This document shows, piece after piece, positions 40,203 through 48,923 of a stretch of DNA of 64,000 bases. How positions within the stretch are numbered: the stretch's first letter is position 1; each line of letters starts with the position of its first letter. The DNA comes from Streptomyces sp. NBC_01591. GTDB lineage: Bacteria; Actinomycetota; Actinomycetes; Streptomycetales; Streptomycetaceae. A program made the position numbers and the translations under genes. Where the stretch lies: NCBI RefSeq assembly GCF_035918155.1, contig NZ_CP109327.1, forward strand, positions 1,736,001 through 1,800,000, given 5' to 3'. The notes under the pieces are model-generated. The model saw only the letters and a program-made list of their open reading frames with translations, searched no databases and had not been told where the DNA came from.

Positions 40203-42179
40203 TCAGACCTGGACGCGGTCCTCGACGGCCTTCTGGATCTTGGCGATGGCGTCCTCGACCGGGATGCCGTTCTCCTGCGATCCGTCGCGGTAGCGGAAGG
40301 AGACGGCGCCGTTGGCCATGTCCTCGTCGCCCGCGATGATCATGAAGGGCACCTTGGCCTTCTGCTGGTTCCGGATCTTCTTCTGCATCCGGTCCGAGGA
40401 GGCGTCCACCTCGACCCGCAGCCCCTTCTTCCTGGCCTTGGCCGCGAACTCCTGGAGGTACGGGATGTGCGCGTCGCCGATCGGGATGCCGACCGCCTGG
40501 ACCGGGGCCAGCCACACCGGGAACGCACCCGCGTAGTGCTCCAGGAGCACCGCGAAGAAGCGCTCGATGGAGCCGAACAGGGCACGGTGGATCATGACCG
40601 GGCGCTGCTTGGTTCCGTCCGGGCCGGTGTACTCCAGGTCGAAGCGCTCCGGCAGGTTGAAGTCGAGCTGCACGGTCGACATCTGCCAGGTACGGCCGAT
40701 GGCGTCCTTGCACTGCACCGAGATCTTCGGGCCGTAGAACGCGGCGCCGCCCGGGTCCGGGACCAGCGGCAGGCCCTGCTTCTCGGCGACCTGGCGCAGC
40801 GTCTCGGTGGCCTCTTCCCAGATCTCGTCGGAGCCGACGAACTTCTCCGGGTCCTTGGTGGAGAGCTCCAGGTAGAAGTCGGTCAGACCGTAGTCACGGA
40901 GCAGGTTCAGGACGAAGGTGAGCGTACGGTCGAGCTCCTCCGCCATCTGCTCCTTGGTGCAGTAGATGTGCGCGTCGTCCTGCGTGAAGCCGCGCGAGCG
41001 GGTCAGACCGTGCACCACGCCGGACTTCTCGTACCGGTACACCGTGCCGAACTCGAAGAGACGCAGCGGCAGTTCACGGTAGGAACGCCCGCGCGCGTCG
41101 AAGATCAGGTTGTGCATCGGGCAGTTCATCGGCTTGAGGTAGTAGTCCACCCCGTCGTCGAGCTGCATGGGCGGGTACATGCCGTCGGCGTACCAGTCCA
41201 GGTGGCCGGACTTCTCGAAGAGCTTGCCCTTGGTGGCGTGCGGGGAGTAGACGAACTCGTAGCCCTCCTCCTCGTGACGCCGGCGCGAGTAGTCCTCCAT
41301 GGCCCGGCGGATGATGCCGCCCTTGGGGTGGAAGACCGCAAGACCGGGGCCGATCTCGTCCGGGAAGGAGAAGAGGTCCAGCTCATTGCCGAGCTTGCGG
41401 TGGTCGCGCTTGGCGGCCTCCTCCAGGAACTCCAGGTGGGCCTTCAGCTCGTCCTTGGTGGGCCACGCGGTGCCGTAGATGCGCTGGAGCATCGGGTTCC
41501 TCTCGCTGCCCCGCCAGTACGCCGCGGCGTTGCGCATCAGCTTGAACGCCGGGATGAACCGGGTGGTCGGCAGGTGCGGACCCCGGCAGAGGTCCTTCCA
41601 GCACAGGTCGCCGGTCTTCGGGTCGAGGTTGTCGTAGATGGTCAGCTCGCCGCCGCCCACCTCGACATCCGCGCCGTCGTCCGTGGACGCGGAGCCCTTG
41701 ATGCCGATGAGCTCCAGCTTGTACGGCTCGTCGGCCAGCTCCTCGCGGGCGGCCTCGTCCGTGACGACCCGGCGGGAGAACTTCTGCCCCCGCTTCTGGA
41801 TCTCCTGCATCTTCTTCTCGATGGCCTTGAGGTCCTCGGGAGTGAACGGCTTCTCGACGTCGAAGTCGTAGTAGAAGCCGTCCTTGACCGGCGGGCCGAT
41901 GCCCAGCTTGGCCTCGGGGAAGAGCTGCTGCACGGCCTGCGCCATCACGTGCGCGGTGGAGTGCCGCAGGATGTTCAGGCCGTCCTCGGAGGAGACCTCG
42001 ACGGGCTCGACGACCTCGCCGTCGGCGACGACGTACGCGAGGTCCTTCAGCTCACCGGCGACCCGGGCGGCGACGACGGTGCGCTCGCCGGGGAAGAGCT
42101 CGGCTGCCGTAGTGCCCGTCGTCACCACGCGCTCTTCCCGCTCGGAATCGCGTTGGATGATCACACGGACGTCTGACAC
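40203..42179 (-). CDS. thrS: threonyl-tRNA synthetase
   Basis: Charges tRNA-Thr and edits mischarged Ser. The 658-residue protein starts [20 protein letters not shown] (TGS domain), then an editing domain with [17 protein letters not shown]. In the class II core the zinc ligands include Cys in [10 protein letters not shown] and further His (HIYCTKEQM). The anticodon-binding domain is complete ([16 protein letters not shown]). A TATAGG -10-like box on the minus strand at 42215-42220 lies within an inverted repeat. No T-box leader is visible. Confidence 0.97.
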   Translation of the reverse strand: MSDVRVIIQRDSEREERVVTTGTTAAELFPGERTVVAARVAGELKDLAYVVADGEVVEPVEVSSEDGLNILRHSTAHVMAQAVQQLFPEAKLGIGPPVKDGFYYDFDVEKPFTPEDLKAIEKKMQEIQKRGQKFSRRVVTDEAAREELADEPYKLELIGIKGSASTDDGADVEVGGGELTIYDNLDPKTGDLCWKDLCRGPHLPTTRFIPAFKLMRNAAAYWRGSERNPMLQRIYGTAWPTKDELKAHLEFLEEAAKRDHRKLGNELDLFSFPDEIGPGLAVFHPKGGIIRRAMEDYSRRRHEEEGYEFVYSPHATKGKLFEKSGHLDWYADGMYPPMQLDDGVDYYLKPMNCPMHNLIFDARGRSYRELPLRLFEFGTVYRYEKSGVVHGLTRSRGFTQDDAHIYCTKEQMAEELDRTLTFVLNLLRDYGLTDFYLELSTKDPEKFVGSDEIWEEATETLRQVAEKQGLPLVPDPGGAAFYGPKISVQCKDAIGRTWQMSTVQLDFNLPERFDLEYTGPDGTKQRPVMIHRALFGSIERFFAVLLEHYAGAFPVWLAPVQAVGIPIGDAHIPYLQEFAAKARKKGLRVEVDASSDRMQKKIRNQQKAKVPFMIIAGDEDMANGAVSFRYRDGSQENGIPVEDAIAKIQKAVEDRVQV

Positions 42180-42203
42180 CGGTCTCTCCTGACTCAGGGG
42201 GGC

Positions 42204-42228
42204 GTACCCACATCCCTATAGTGGGCAC
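42204..42228. promoter_or_regulatory. inverted repeat around the thrS -10 region
   Basis: GTACCCAC (42204-42211) and GTGGGCAC (42221-42228) pair at seven of eight positions across nine bases. The spacer contains a TATAGG box (minus strand) 36 bases before the thrS start. It could be an operator or a transcript hairpin; no regulator is implied by the sequence. Confidence 0.35.
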
Positions 42229-42250
42229 AACGGGAATCGTACCGAGCCGA

Positions 42251-42273
42251 CGGCCCCCTTAGCGAAAGGGCCG
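42251..42273 (-). terminator. possible weak terminator before thrS
   Basis: CGGCCC (42251-42256) pairs with GGGCCG (42268-42273) over an imperfect stem. It is placed after the 421-residue gene and before thrS. Confidence 0.4.
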
Positions 42274-42295
42274 GGTCCCGGCGGCCTCCGCCCCG

Positions 42296-43561
42296 CTACT
42301 CGCCGGTGCACGCCTCCTCGAAATGGTCGACGTTCTCCTGGAGCGACTTCATCATCCGGTCCCGCTCCGCCTCGTCGACCTGCACGGGCACGACGTGCGA
42401 GGTCCGGGTCAGCCGCCGGAAGCCGCCGCGGCTCTCCAGCCTGCCCTCCACCCGGATCGGCAGCCCCACCAGGTGGGCGTGGCCGGCGATCCGGTACGCC
42501 TCCTCGTCCAGCTCCAGCCGTACGTGCGGCACCTCGGCGCCCGCCAGCACCCGCAGCCGCACGATCCCGGCGCCGCGCGGTGCCGGGCGGCGCATCCGGA
42601 CGACGGCGCCGGTGATCCGTACCGTCACGGCGGGCTCGTCCCGGAGGTAGCGGGCGCCCGCCCGGCGCAGGGCGGGCAGGTCGCCCGGTGAGAATTCCAC
42701 CGGCTCGGGGCGGGCCGGGCAGCCCTCGGGGGTCCCGGCGGCGGGCGCCCACTCCAGGGCGATCCGCGCCCCCTCCGAGCCCCGGACGAGTGCGACCACG
42801 GCCTCGGTCAGTTCCCGGCTGACGCCTGCCTCGACGGCCGTGTCGAAGGCTTCGTAGCCGCCGGTGGCCCGCTGGTAGTCCACGGCCTCGCGGGTGGCGT
42901 GCAGGGCCTGGTAGAGCCGTACAGCGACGGCGCGGCCCGGTTCGACCGGCACGAACGCGGCGAGCTCCCGGCCACCGGGAGCGGGACCGACGAGGATGCC
43001 TTCGAGCGCCGCCCGGGCCCTGCGGCGGTGGCGTGCGCCGTGGTAGCCCGTGCTTCCGCGTACGGCGAGGGCCCCGGCGAGCAGTATCTGCCGGGCGGCG
43101 GTGTGCAGCCGCTCCGCCCCCGCCCAGCCGGCCGCGCCCGCGACCGGTTCGGGGACCTCGCGCCACCAGCGGATCTCGTCGCTGGGTATGGCGAGGGAGA
43201 CCAGCACCTCTCGGGCGGAGGGTGCGGCACTGCGGGCGAGCGCGGTCAGCGCCTCGCCGAGGAGGTCCTCGCTGTCGGGGAAGGCGGTGGTGTCGGGGAC
43301 CAGGAGGCTCGTCCCGCCCCCGGGCGAGGCCGGTGGTCCCGGCGGGGTCCAGCGGCTGTAGCGCCCGGCCGCCCCGCCGCGGCGCCGCCAGCCGTGCCGG
43401 CCGAGCAGGGCGCCGAGGACCGCGGGGTCGACGCGGGCGGGATCGGGAATGTCCCCGGGCGGCCGGGGAGCGTCGGGCCACGGCCCCGCGGATTCGGCGG
43501 GGTGCGGTCGGGTGGCTGACGGGATCGCTTCATTGACGTACTCGTCCATCGGCCGGTGCAT
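42296..43561 (-). CDS. conserved protein of unknown function (partner of DUF4365 gene)
   Basis: A 421-residue protein starting MHRPMDEYVNEAIPSATRPH, or from the ATG at 43549. No membrane segment and no catalytic motif that I can name. The middle has many charged helices (LHTAARQILLAGALAVRGS). The last 130 residues look beta-rich and OB-fold-like (TVRITGAVVRMRRPAPRGAG, GLPIRVEGRLESRGGFRRL). The start codon overlaps the stop of the DUF4365 gene by one base (TGATG), so the two are translationally coupled and presumably act together. Longer frames upstream are shadow. Confidence 0.8.
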   Translation of the reverse strand: MHRPMDEYVNEAIPSATRPHPAESAGPWPDAPRPPGDIPDPARVDPAVLGALLGRHGWRRRGGAAGRYSRWTPPGPPASPGGGTSLLVPDTTAFPDSEDLLGEALTALARSAAPSAREVLVSLAIPSDEIRWWREVPEPVAGAAGWAGAERLHTAARQILLAGALAVRGSTGYHGARHRRRARAALEGILVGPAPGGRELAAFVPVEPGRAVAVRLYQALHATREAVDYQRATGGYEAFDTAVEAGVSRELTEAVVALVRGSEGARIALEWAPAAGTPEGCPARPEPVEFSPGDLPALRRAGARYLRDEPAVTVRITGAVVRMRRPAPRGAGIVRLRVLAGAEVPHVRLELDEEAYRIAGHAHLVGLPIRVEGRLESRGGFRRLTRTSHVVPVQVDEAERDRMMKSLQENVDHFEEACTGE

Positions 43562-44127
43562 CAGGGTCTCCCTCCCGCCCCTACGCGGGTCATGATCTCG
43601 CAGAGCGCCCGGTCGTCGAAGATGCGCGAGGTCGGGATCCGTACGGTGGTCCGGTGCCGGCCCGTCACCGCGTGCCCGGCCAAATTGACCCAGTAGCAGC
43701 AGTGCCGCAGGTCGAGCCGGTCGTGTCCGGCGCGCAGCCAGTCGTCCTGACTGCGCGGCACGATCATCACGACGAGGATCTTGTGCACCGACACGGGGGT
43801 CCGGGCGAGCTTCACGAGGTGGGCGTTGTCGAGCGTGAAGGCGAACGTCGGTCCCGGCGGGTGCGGCGGGATCTGGTAGGTGCATTTGAGCTGCACCTTT
43901 ATGGTCACTTCGTCGTCCAGAGCATGGTCGGGGGCGCCGTGGCTGACGTGCCAGTCGATGCCGTTGTCGGGGAAGGGCTGCGACAGGGAGCACCCCGCCG
44001 CGGCCGCGACCGCGTGCAGATAGCCCACCTGGAGGGTCTCCATGCAGGCGGTGGTTGCGAGTGTGCCGCGCAGCGGTTCGATCCGCTGGGACAGCAGCCC
44101 GCTCGGTTCGGGCTGCGCGAGCGCCAT
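43561..44127 (-). CDS. DUF4365 domain protein, nuclease-like
   Basis: A 188-residue protein starting MALAQPEPSGLLSQRIEPLR. DUF4365 is regarded as a relative of PD-(D/E)XK nucleases. The sequence shows the pattern expected of that fold: NGIDWHVSH with an Asp, then IKVQLKCTY with a Q-x-K. Whether it cuts DNA is not shown. It is the first gene of a two-gene leftward unit with the 421-residue protein, and is divergent from a DEDD exonuclease gene across 192 bases. A longer frame upstream is a shadow. Confidence 0.83.
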   Translation of the reverse strand: MALAQPEPSGLLSQRIEPLRGTLATTACMETLQVGYLHAVAAAAGCSLSQPFPDNGIDWHVSHGAPDHALDDEVTIKVQLKCTYQIPPHPPGPTFAFTLDNAHLVKLARTPVSVHKILVVMIVPRSQDDWLRAGHDRLDLRHCCYWVNLAGHAVTGRHRTTVRIPTSRIFDDRALCEIMTRVGAGGRP

Positions 44128-44201
44128 GGCTGCGTGTGCCTTCCGGGCTGTGCCGATCGGTTCTCCGGTGCGGGGGTGACGGACAACTTCCGCTCCCCTC
44201 A

Positions 44202-44222
44202 CCTGTGTTGTCACCACACAGG
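44202..44222. promoter_or_regulatory. inverted repeat in the divergent promoter region
   Basis: CCTGTGTTG (44202-44210) and CCACACAGG (44214-44222) pair at eight of nine positions around TCA. It lies between the DUF4365 start and the exonuclease start, 75 and 98 bases from each. It may be an operator for either unit. Confidence 0.35.
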
Positions 44223-44319
44223 GCCGCCCGCAAACGGCGTACCAGGCAAAGTGCGCGGGTATCACCGAACCGGGCAGAGGAATCACACCATCTGCCGTTC
44301 GGGCACGAGGAGTTCGGGG

Positions 44320-45045
44320 ATGACTCACTGGTACGAGGGGCCGCTGGCCGCTTTTGACACCGAGACAACAGGAGTCGACGTCGAGGGGGACCGGATCGTC
44401 TCGGCCGCCCTGGTCGTCCAGGACACGGCGGGCGGGCGACTGCGCATCACCCGCTGGCTGGTGAATCCGGGGATACCGGTGCCCGTTGGGGCGACCGAGA
44501 TCCACGGCCTGACCGACGATCACCTTCAGCGCAACGGGCGCTGGCCGGCGCCGGTGGTGGAGGAGATAGCCCGTGCGCTGGCCGAGCAGTGCGCGGCCGG
44601 GCGCCCGCTGGTCGTGATGAACGCGCCGTTCGACCTGACGCTGCTGGACCGCGAGCTGAAGCGTCATCGCGCGTCGTCGCTCGGGACGTATCTGCAGAAC
44701 TCACCGCTGTGCGTGCTGGATCCGCGGGTGCTCGACAAGCATCTGGACCGCTACCGCAAGGGGCGGCGGACCCTCACCGATCTCTGCGAGCTGTACGGCG
44801 TGGTGCTCGACGGCGCCCATGACGCGGCGGCCGACGCGGCGGCCTCGCTGGAGCTGGTGCGGGCGGTGGGGCGGCGGTTCTCGTCCCGCCTGGAACGACT
44901 GACCCCGCCGGAGCTGCACACCCTGCAGGCCGTGTGGCATGCGGCGCAGGCGCGTGGACTGCAGGCGTGGTTCGCGAAGAACGGCACGGCGGAGGAGGTG
45001 GATCCGGCCTGGCCGCTGCGCCCGGAGCTTCCCGCCGCGGCATGA
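44320..45045 (+). CDS. DEDD-type 3'-5' exonuclease (DnaQ-like)
   Basis: A 241-residue protein of the DnaQ/RNase T fold. Motif I is AAFDTETTGVDVEGD (DxE), then EIHGLTDDHL, motif II LVVMNAPFDLTLLD, and motif III with GAHDAAADA (HxAxxD). This is the epsilon-like exonuclease pattern without a polymerase domain. It may serve in DNA repair or RNA trimming. ATG at 44320 follows GAGGAG by seven bases. Downstream lies tRNA-Val. Confidence 0.88.
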   Translation: MTHWYEGPLAAFDTETTGVDVEGDRIVSAALVVQDTAGGRLRITRWLVNPGIPVPVGATEIHGLTDDHLQRNGRWPAPVVEEIARALAEQCAAGRPLVVMNAPFDLTLLDRELKRHRASSLGTYLQNSPLCVLDPRVLDKHLDRYRKGRRTLTDLCELYGVVLDGAHDAAADAAASLELVRAVGRRFSSRLERLTPPELHTLQAVWHAAQARGLQAWFAKNGTAEEVDPAWPLRPELPAAA

Positions 45046-45122
45046 CCGGGTGCCCGGAGCCGACGGACCCGGCGTCCGCTGCCGCGTCCGTGCACGTTCC
45101 GCACGCGTCCCGTGAACGCAGA

Positions 45123-45157
45123 AAGCCGGTCCGTCGATTCTGCTGACGGACCGGCTT
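45123..45157 (-). terminator. terminator of tRNA-Val
   Basis: Perfect 13-base arms at 45123-45135 and 45145-45157. It follows the tRNA-Val gene on the minus strand by eight bases. Confidence 0.8.
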
Positions 45158-45165
45158 CTCCCGGG

Positions 45166-45237
45166 TGGGCGATACTGGGTTCGAACCAGTGACCTCTTCG
45201 GTGTGAACGAAGCGCTCTCCCACTGAGCTAATCGCCC
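45166..45237 (-). tRNA. tRNA-Val(CAC)
   Basis: 72 bases folding as a standard cloverleaf: acceptor GGGCGAT/ATCGCCC, D stem GCTC/GAGC, anticodon stem CTTCG/CGAAG with the loop TTCACAC (anticodon CAC), T arm ACTGG TTCGAAC CCAGT, and discriminator A. No CCA is encoded. Confidence 0.97.
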
Positions 45238-45250
45238 GGGAACGGGTTGA

Positions 45251-45280
45251 ACCATACAGGGCTCGGCGGGTCCGGTTCAA
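45251..45280 (-). promoter_or_regulatory. promoter of tRNA-Val(CAC)
   Basis: On the minus strand TTGAAC (45275-45280) is followed after 18 bases by TATGGT (45251-45256), 13 bases before the tRNA. It fits a HrdB-type promoter and overlaps the stop of the SRPBCC gene. Confidence 0.6.
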
Positions 45281-45723
45281 ACTCCTTCCAGCCTGGCCGC
45301 GAGACCCCTACGTCCGGCACGCATCATCAGGGCGTGATTGGCCCGGAACACGGGGCGTCCGGGCACCGCCAGGAGCCGCATCAGCCGCCTGTGCACCTCG
45401 ACCTCCTGCTCGTAGACGGCCCGGCTGCCGCCGCCGTGCGGGGTGACCGTCCACCGGACCCAGCCGTCGAGGTCGCCGCTGAGGGTCGCCTCGATGACCC
45501 TGGCCCGGGGGTCGCGACGGCGTTCGCGGACCGTCATGACGAGGTCGTACGGGAGGAGGGAGCGGATGCGGGTGGTGCCGGTGGTCCCGTCGACCGAGGT
45601 GACCTCGCGGACCTGCGGCCACCATCGCGGGTAGTCGTCGGCGCGTTCGAGGATCTCGTACACGGCGTCGGGTGGGGCGGGAAGGTCCCAGATACTCACG
45701 AATCGGTAGCGGCTCCAGTCCAT
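45277..45723 (-). CDS. SRPBCC family protein (polyketide cyclase/START-like)
   Basis: A 148-residue protein starting MDWSRYRFVSIWDLPAPPDA. SRPBCC proteins bind hydrophobic ligands in a deep pocket. The pattern VYEILERADDYPRWWPQV plus the basic strand-rich middle and the C-terminal helix (RANHALMMRAGRRGLAARL) are typical. Function unknown. The start at 45723 is conserved-looking; an extra 25 codons upstream are not supported. It is divergent from the large membrane protein gene. Confidence 0.88.
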   Translation of the reverse strand: MDWSRYRFVSIWDLPAPPDAVYEILERADDYPRWWPQVREVTSVDGTTGTTRIRSLLPYDLVMTVRERRRDPRARVIEATLSGDLDGWVRWTVTPHGGGSRAVYEQEVEVHRRLMRLLAVPGRPVFRANHALMMRAGRRGLAARLEGV

Positions 45724-45806
45724 GACCCCAGTCTGCGCGTACTCAGGCGGGGAACTGAGTATCCGAGCGCATGTCCGATCCTGTGGCCCGCGCCACACTC
45801 ACGTTC

Positions 45807-48365
45807 ATGGAACATGTGCCGCCACCTGCCGAGGAATTGGCGCTCCTCGATCGCGAACTGGCCCGGCTGGACGCCCGCCGGTCCCAGTTGCTGGTTCGCC
45901 GTGCCTGGCTGCTGAGTGTGCTGACGCCACCCGCCGGGCCTCCTGCCGGGCCGCCGGCGCCGCAGTTCGCCGCCCCGTTCGGGCCGCCTGGGACGGCCCG
46001 GCCGGCGGCTCCGTTCGCGGCGCCTTTCGGGCCGCCTGCCGCGCAGGCCGGACCGCGCAGTGCGCAGAACGTTCTGCTCACCCTGGGCGGTCTGCTGCTG
46101 ACGATCGCGGCGATCGCGTTCACCCTGGTCAGCTGGGGCCACATGGGGATCGGCGGCCGCTCGGCGGTGCTCGCAGTGGTGACGCTCGCGGCGCTCGCCG
46201 CTCCCGCCGTGCTGCTGCGCCGTGGGCTGTCCGCGACGGCCGAGTCGCTCGGCGCCCTGGCGTCCGTGCTGATGATCCTCGACGCCTACGCCCTGCACCG
46301 GGTGGCGGTGCCGGAGACGGATGGTCCCGGTTTCGCCGCGGCCGCCTCGGCGGTGCTGGCGGTGCTGTGGGGCGCGTACGGACTGCTGCTCGGCCGGCTG
46401 CGGCTGCCACTGCCCCTGGCGGTGGTGAGCGCTCAGCTGCCGCTGCTGCTGTGGGCCTGGTCGGCGGGTGCGGGCGCCTCGGTGTTCGGCTGGGCGCTGC
46501 TGCTGACGGCGGCGCTGGACTGCGCGATCGCGGTGCGGGGGCCGGGCGTTGCGGTACGGGTGACGGCCTGTGTCGGTTGCTGGACGACGGGCCTGCTGGG
46601 ACTGCTGGTGGCCCTGGCGGAGTCGGTGTCCGCCGGCTCGGCGTCGGGCGCAGTGGCGCCGGCCGTGCTGTTGCTCGCGGGTGCGGCGGTCGCGCTGTTC
46701 GGGGCATGGCGTGCGCCCTCGGGCCTTGCGGTGGCCGGCGGCGTGCTGGCCGGGTTGTGCGGGGTGGCCGCGGTGGGTGGTGTGCTGCGCGCCGGGATGG
46801 ACTGGGACTGGTCGGTGCCGGTGTATCTGCTGTGCGGTGTGGTGCTGCTGGTGGCGGTGCGCGCACCGCTGCCGCGTCCGGTCCGGCAGGGTCTGGTGTG
46901 GGCCTCGTCGGCGGTGACCGCGGCCGCGGTGCTGGCCGCGGCGCCGCCGGTCGGCATGTCGCTGATGGGTACGGTGTCGCAGCTGGCCCGCGTGTGGTCC
47001 GGCGCGCCCGACGGTGGCGTCCGGGGCGCTCTGGGTACGGAGGGTCTGGCGTGGTCCCACATGGCCGCGGCCCCGGTGGTGTTGCTGATGGTGGCCGGTC
47101 TGCTGGGGCTGGCGCACCGATCGTGGGCCCGGCTGGTGCGGGCGGCCGGGCCGGTGCTCTCGCCGGGGGCGGCCTGGCGGAGTGCGACGGGGGCCACCGC
47201 GACGGCTCTCTGCTGGGCGGGGACGACCGCGTTGCCCGCGGTGATCGGGCTGTCGTACGCGGCGGCTGTGTCGGCGCAGTCGGTGCTGGTCGCCGGGATG
47301 TTCGCGGTGGCGGTACGGGGTCTGCTCCGTGGGACGAGCGCCGTGGGGACGACCGCGCTGGTGTGCGGGCTGGTCGGCGCGGTAAGTGCGGGGTTCCTCT
47401 CGCTCGCGGCGGAGGCTGCGACGTACGCGGTGTTCGCGGGGCTGCTGCTTGTGCTCGGGGCGGCCGCGGTGTTGCTCGACGGCGCCGCGACGCGGGCTGC
47501 CCGGGCGCTGCCGGACGCTCGGGCGGTGCGTGCGGTACGGGCGCTGCGGATCGCTCAGGCGGTGCCGGCGTGCGGGGCCGTGGTGTGCGGGATGGTGCTC
47601 GCCCGCGCGGCCGGGGCGTCGCTGGGGCTCGCCGGATATCAGGTGGCGCCGCTCATGCTGGCCGTCCCCGCGGTGACGGTGCTGCTCGGGGCCCGGCTGC
47701 GGGACCGCCCGTCGGCTCTTCCGGTCGAGCTGACCGGGGCCGTGTCGGCTGCGGTGGCGGTGGTCATGGCGGTGCCGGACCGGCCGTTCCTGGCGCTGGT
47801 GCTGGCGCTGAGCGGGGTGCTGGCGGCGGGCACGGCCGTGCGGGCCGAGCGGCGGCCGGTGGCCGGGTACCTGGCGGTGGCGCTGTTCGTCCTGGCGACC
47901 TGGGTGCGGCTCTCGGCCTCCGGGGTGTCGGCCCCGGAGGCGTACACGCTGCCGGTGACGGTGCCCGCCCTGGTGGTCGGTGTGCTGCGGCGGCGTCGCG
48001 ACCCGGAGGCGTCGTCGTGGACGGCGTACGGGGCGGGCCTCGCGGCGACGCTGGTACCGAGCCTCTTCGCGGCCTGGGTCGACCCGTACTGGCTGCGGCC
48101 GTTGCTGCTCGGTGTGGCGGCGCTGGTGATCACCCTGGCGGGCGCCCGGCTGCGGCTGCAGGCGCTGCTGCTGCTCGGTGGCGCGGTGCTGGCCATGGAC
48201 GCCGTGCACGAACTGGCGCCGTACGTGGTCCAGGTCGTCGGCGCGCTGCCGCGCTGGCTGCCGCCCGCCCTGGCCGGGCTGCTGTTGCTCGTGGTCGGGG
48301 CGACGTACGAACAGCGGCTGCGCGATGCGCGGCGGCTGAAGGAGACCGTGGGCCGGATGCGCTGA
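45807..48365 (+). CDS. large polytopic membrane protein (SCO7613 C-terminal domain type)
   Basis: An 852-residue (or longer) protein with about 20 membrane helices. It begins MEHVPPPAEELALLDRELAR, a short helical N-terminus with Asp/Arg/Leu-rich coil. A Pro/Ala-rich linker follows (PPAGPPAGPPAPQFAAPFGP). The first membrane helix reads NVLLTLGGLLLTIAAIAF. Helices run in alternating form to about residue 850. It matches the actinobacterial membrane family named after SCO7613 (from memory). Function unknown. An ATG at 45771 extends the frame by 12 codons. The 20-25 bp around each start lack a strong binding site. Confidence 0.82.
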   Translation: MEHVPPPAEELALLDRELARLDARRSQLLVRRAWLLSVLTPPAGPPAGPPAPQFAAPFGPPGTARPAAPFAAPFGPPAAQAGPRSAQNVLLTLGGLLLTIAAIAFTLVSWGHMGIGGRSAVLAVVTLAALAAPAVLLRRGLSATAESLGALASVLMILDAYALHRVAVPETDGPGFAAAASAVLAVLWGAYGLLLGRLRLPLPLAVVSAQLPLLLWAWSAGAGASVFGWALLLTAALDCAIAVRGPGVAVRVTACVGCWTTGLLGLLVALAESVSAGSASGAVAPAVLLLAGAAVALFGAWRAPSGLAVAGGVLAGLCGVAAVGGVLRAGMDWDWSVPVYLLCGVVLLVAVRAPLPRPVRQGLVWASSAVTAAAVLAAAPPVGMSLMGTVSQLARVWSGAPDGGVRGALGTEGLAWSHMAAAPVVLLMVAGLLGLAHRSWARLVRAAGPVLSPGAAWRSATGATATALCWAGTTALPAVIGLSYAAAVSAQSVLVAGMFAVAVRGLLRGTSAVGTTALVCGLVGAVSAGFLSLAAEAATYAVFAGLLLVLGAAAVLLDGAATRAARALPDARAVRAVRALRIAQAVPACGAVVCGMVLARAAGASLGLAGYQVAPLMLAVPAVTVLLGARLRDRPSALPVELTGAVSAAVAVVMAVPDRPFLALVLALSGVLAAGTAVRAERRPVAGYLAVALFVLATWVRLSASGVSAPEAYTLPVTVPALVVGVLRRRRDPEASSWTAYGAGLAATLVPSLFAAWVDPYWLRPLLLGVAALVITLAGARLRLQALLLLGGAVLAMDAVHELAPYVVQVVGALPRWLPPALAGLLLLVVGATYEQRLRDARRLKETVGRMR

Positions 48366-48380
48366 CGGTGTGTCGCACGG

Positions 48381-48414
48381 CCGGCCCGGAACGCCCTGAC
48401 AGGCTCCGGGCCGG
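48381..48414 (+). terminator. terminator of the large membrane protein gene
   Basis: CCGGCCCGGA (48381-48390) and TCCGGGCCGG (48405-48414) are perfect complements with a 14-base loop, 15 bases after the stop. Confidence 0.75.
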
Positions 48415-48434
48415 TGGGTCGGCCGGTGGGTCGG
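48411..48434. repeat. 12-bp tandem repeat, two copies
   Basis: The unit CCGGTGGGTCGG occurs twice in a row (48411-48422, 48423-48434), starting inside the terminator arm. Confidence 0.9.
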
Positions 48435-48750
48435 CCCCGAAGGCGTACCGGACCTACGGCGAACTCGCCCGTGGAATCGAGCAGTTCGCGCCCGTCGTCG
48501 CTCCCGCCGTAATTTCCGGCGGAGTTCTCGAATCGTCCGGGGCATTGCCCGCGGATACCGATGGTCGAACCCTTTCCGGAATTCTCGTGGTCGCAGAAGT
48601 CCGTCCGGCCGCGATATCCGGATACCGCTCCTCGATTAGCGGATCCCGCGCGTCCGCCGCAGCACGGATTGAATCGTTCACGAAAGCGCTTGTGAATCTT
48701 CTTCGAGGACACCGGCGGGGACCCGACGGGCCGGCCGGACGCGGAAAACG
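48435..48750. other. gap with lower GC, no confident gene
   Basis: About 300 bases between the membrane protein gene and the tRNA-Val terminator. It is visibly less GC-rich than its neighbours. A minus-strand frame from a GTG at about 48683 to a stop at 48454 reads VNDSIRAAADARDPLIEERY, but its third positions are not GC-biased and it has no ribosome binding site. I do not call a gene. It may be a decayed gene or untranslated sequence. Confidence 0.5.
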
Positions 48751-48790
48751 CAGAGGGCCCGTGAGACTCTGCGGTCTCACGGGCCCTCTG
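48751..48790 (-). terminator. terminator of second tRNA-Val
   Basis: Perfect 17-base arms (48751-48767 and 48774-48790), seven bases past the tRNA on the minus strand. Confidence 0.85.
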
Positions 48791-48797
48791 TCCGGGG

Positions 48798-48869
48798 TGG
48801 GCGATACTGGGTTCGAACCAGTGACCTCTTCGGTGTGAACGAAGCGCTCTCCCACTGAGCTAATCGCCC
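48798..48869 (-). tRNA. tRNA-Val(CAC), second copy
   Basis: Identical over 72 bases to the gene at 45166-45237, with the same orientation. Anticodon CAC in the loop TTCACAC. A TAATGT box lies upstream (minus strand, about 48884), without a good -35. Confidence 0.97.
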
Positions 48870-48923
48870 GGGCGCAGGCCAAACATTACCCCATGTCAGC
48901 GGCGCCCCATGACCACCCCAGGG

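Noticed and set aside
42180..42295. T-box riboswitch before thrS
   Set aside because: No specifier loop or T-box-like antiterminator motif is visible in the short leader; only an inverted repeat is seen.
45166..45237. Short frames reading GDTGFEPVTSSV across tRNA genes (here and at 48798)
   Set aside because: These are antisense translations of tRNA-Val and are a known source of false proteins.
45696..48545. A 949-codon open frame antisense to the large membrane protein gene
   Set aside because: It is Arg/Pro/His/Gln-rich, lacks conserved domains, and arises because GC-biased third positions on the other strand remove stops. The plus-strand frame encodes clear membrane helices.
48454..48683. 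Small minus-strand frame VNDSIRAAADARDPLIEE
   Set aside because: No ribosome binding site, codon use without GC-rich third positions, no recognisable family.
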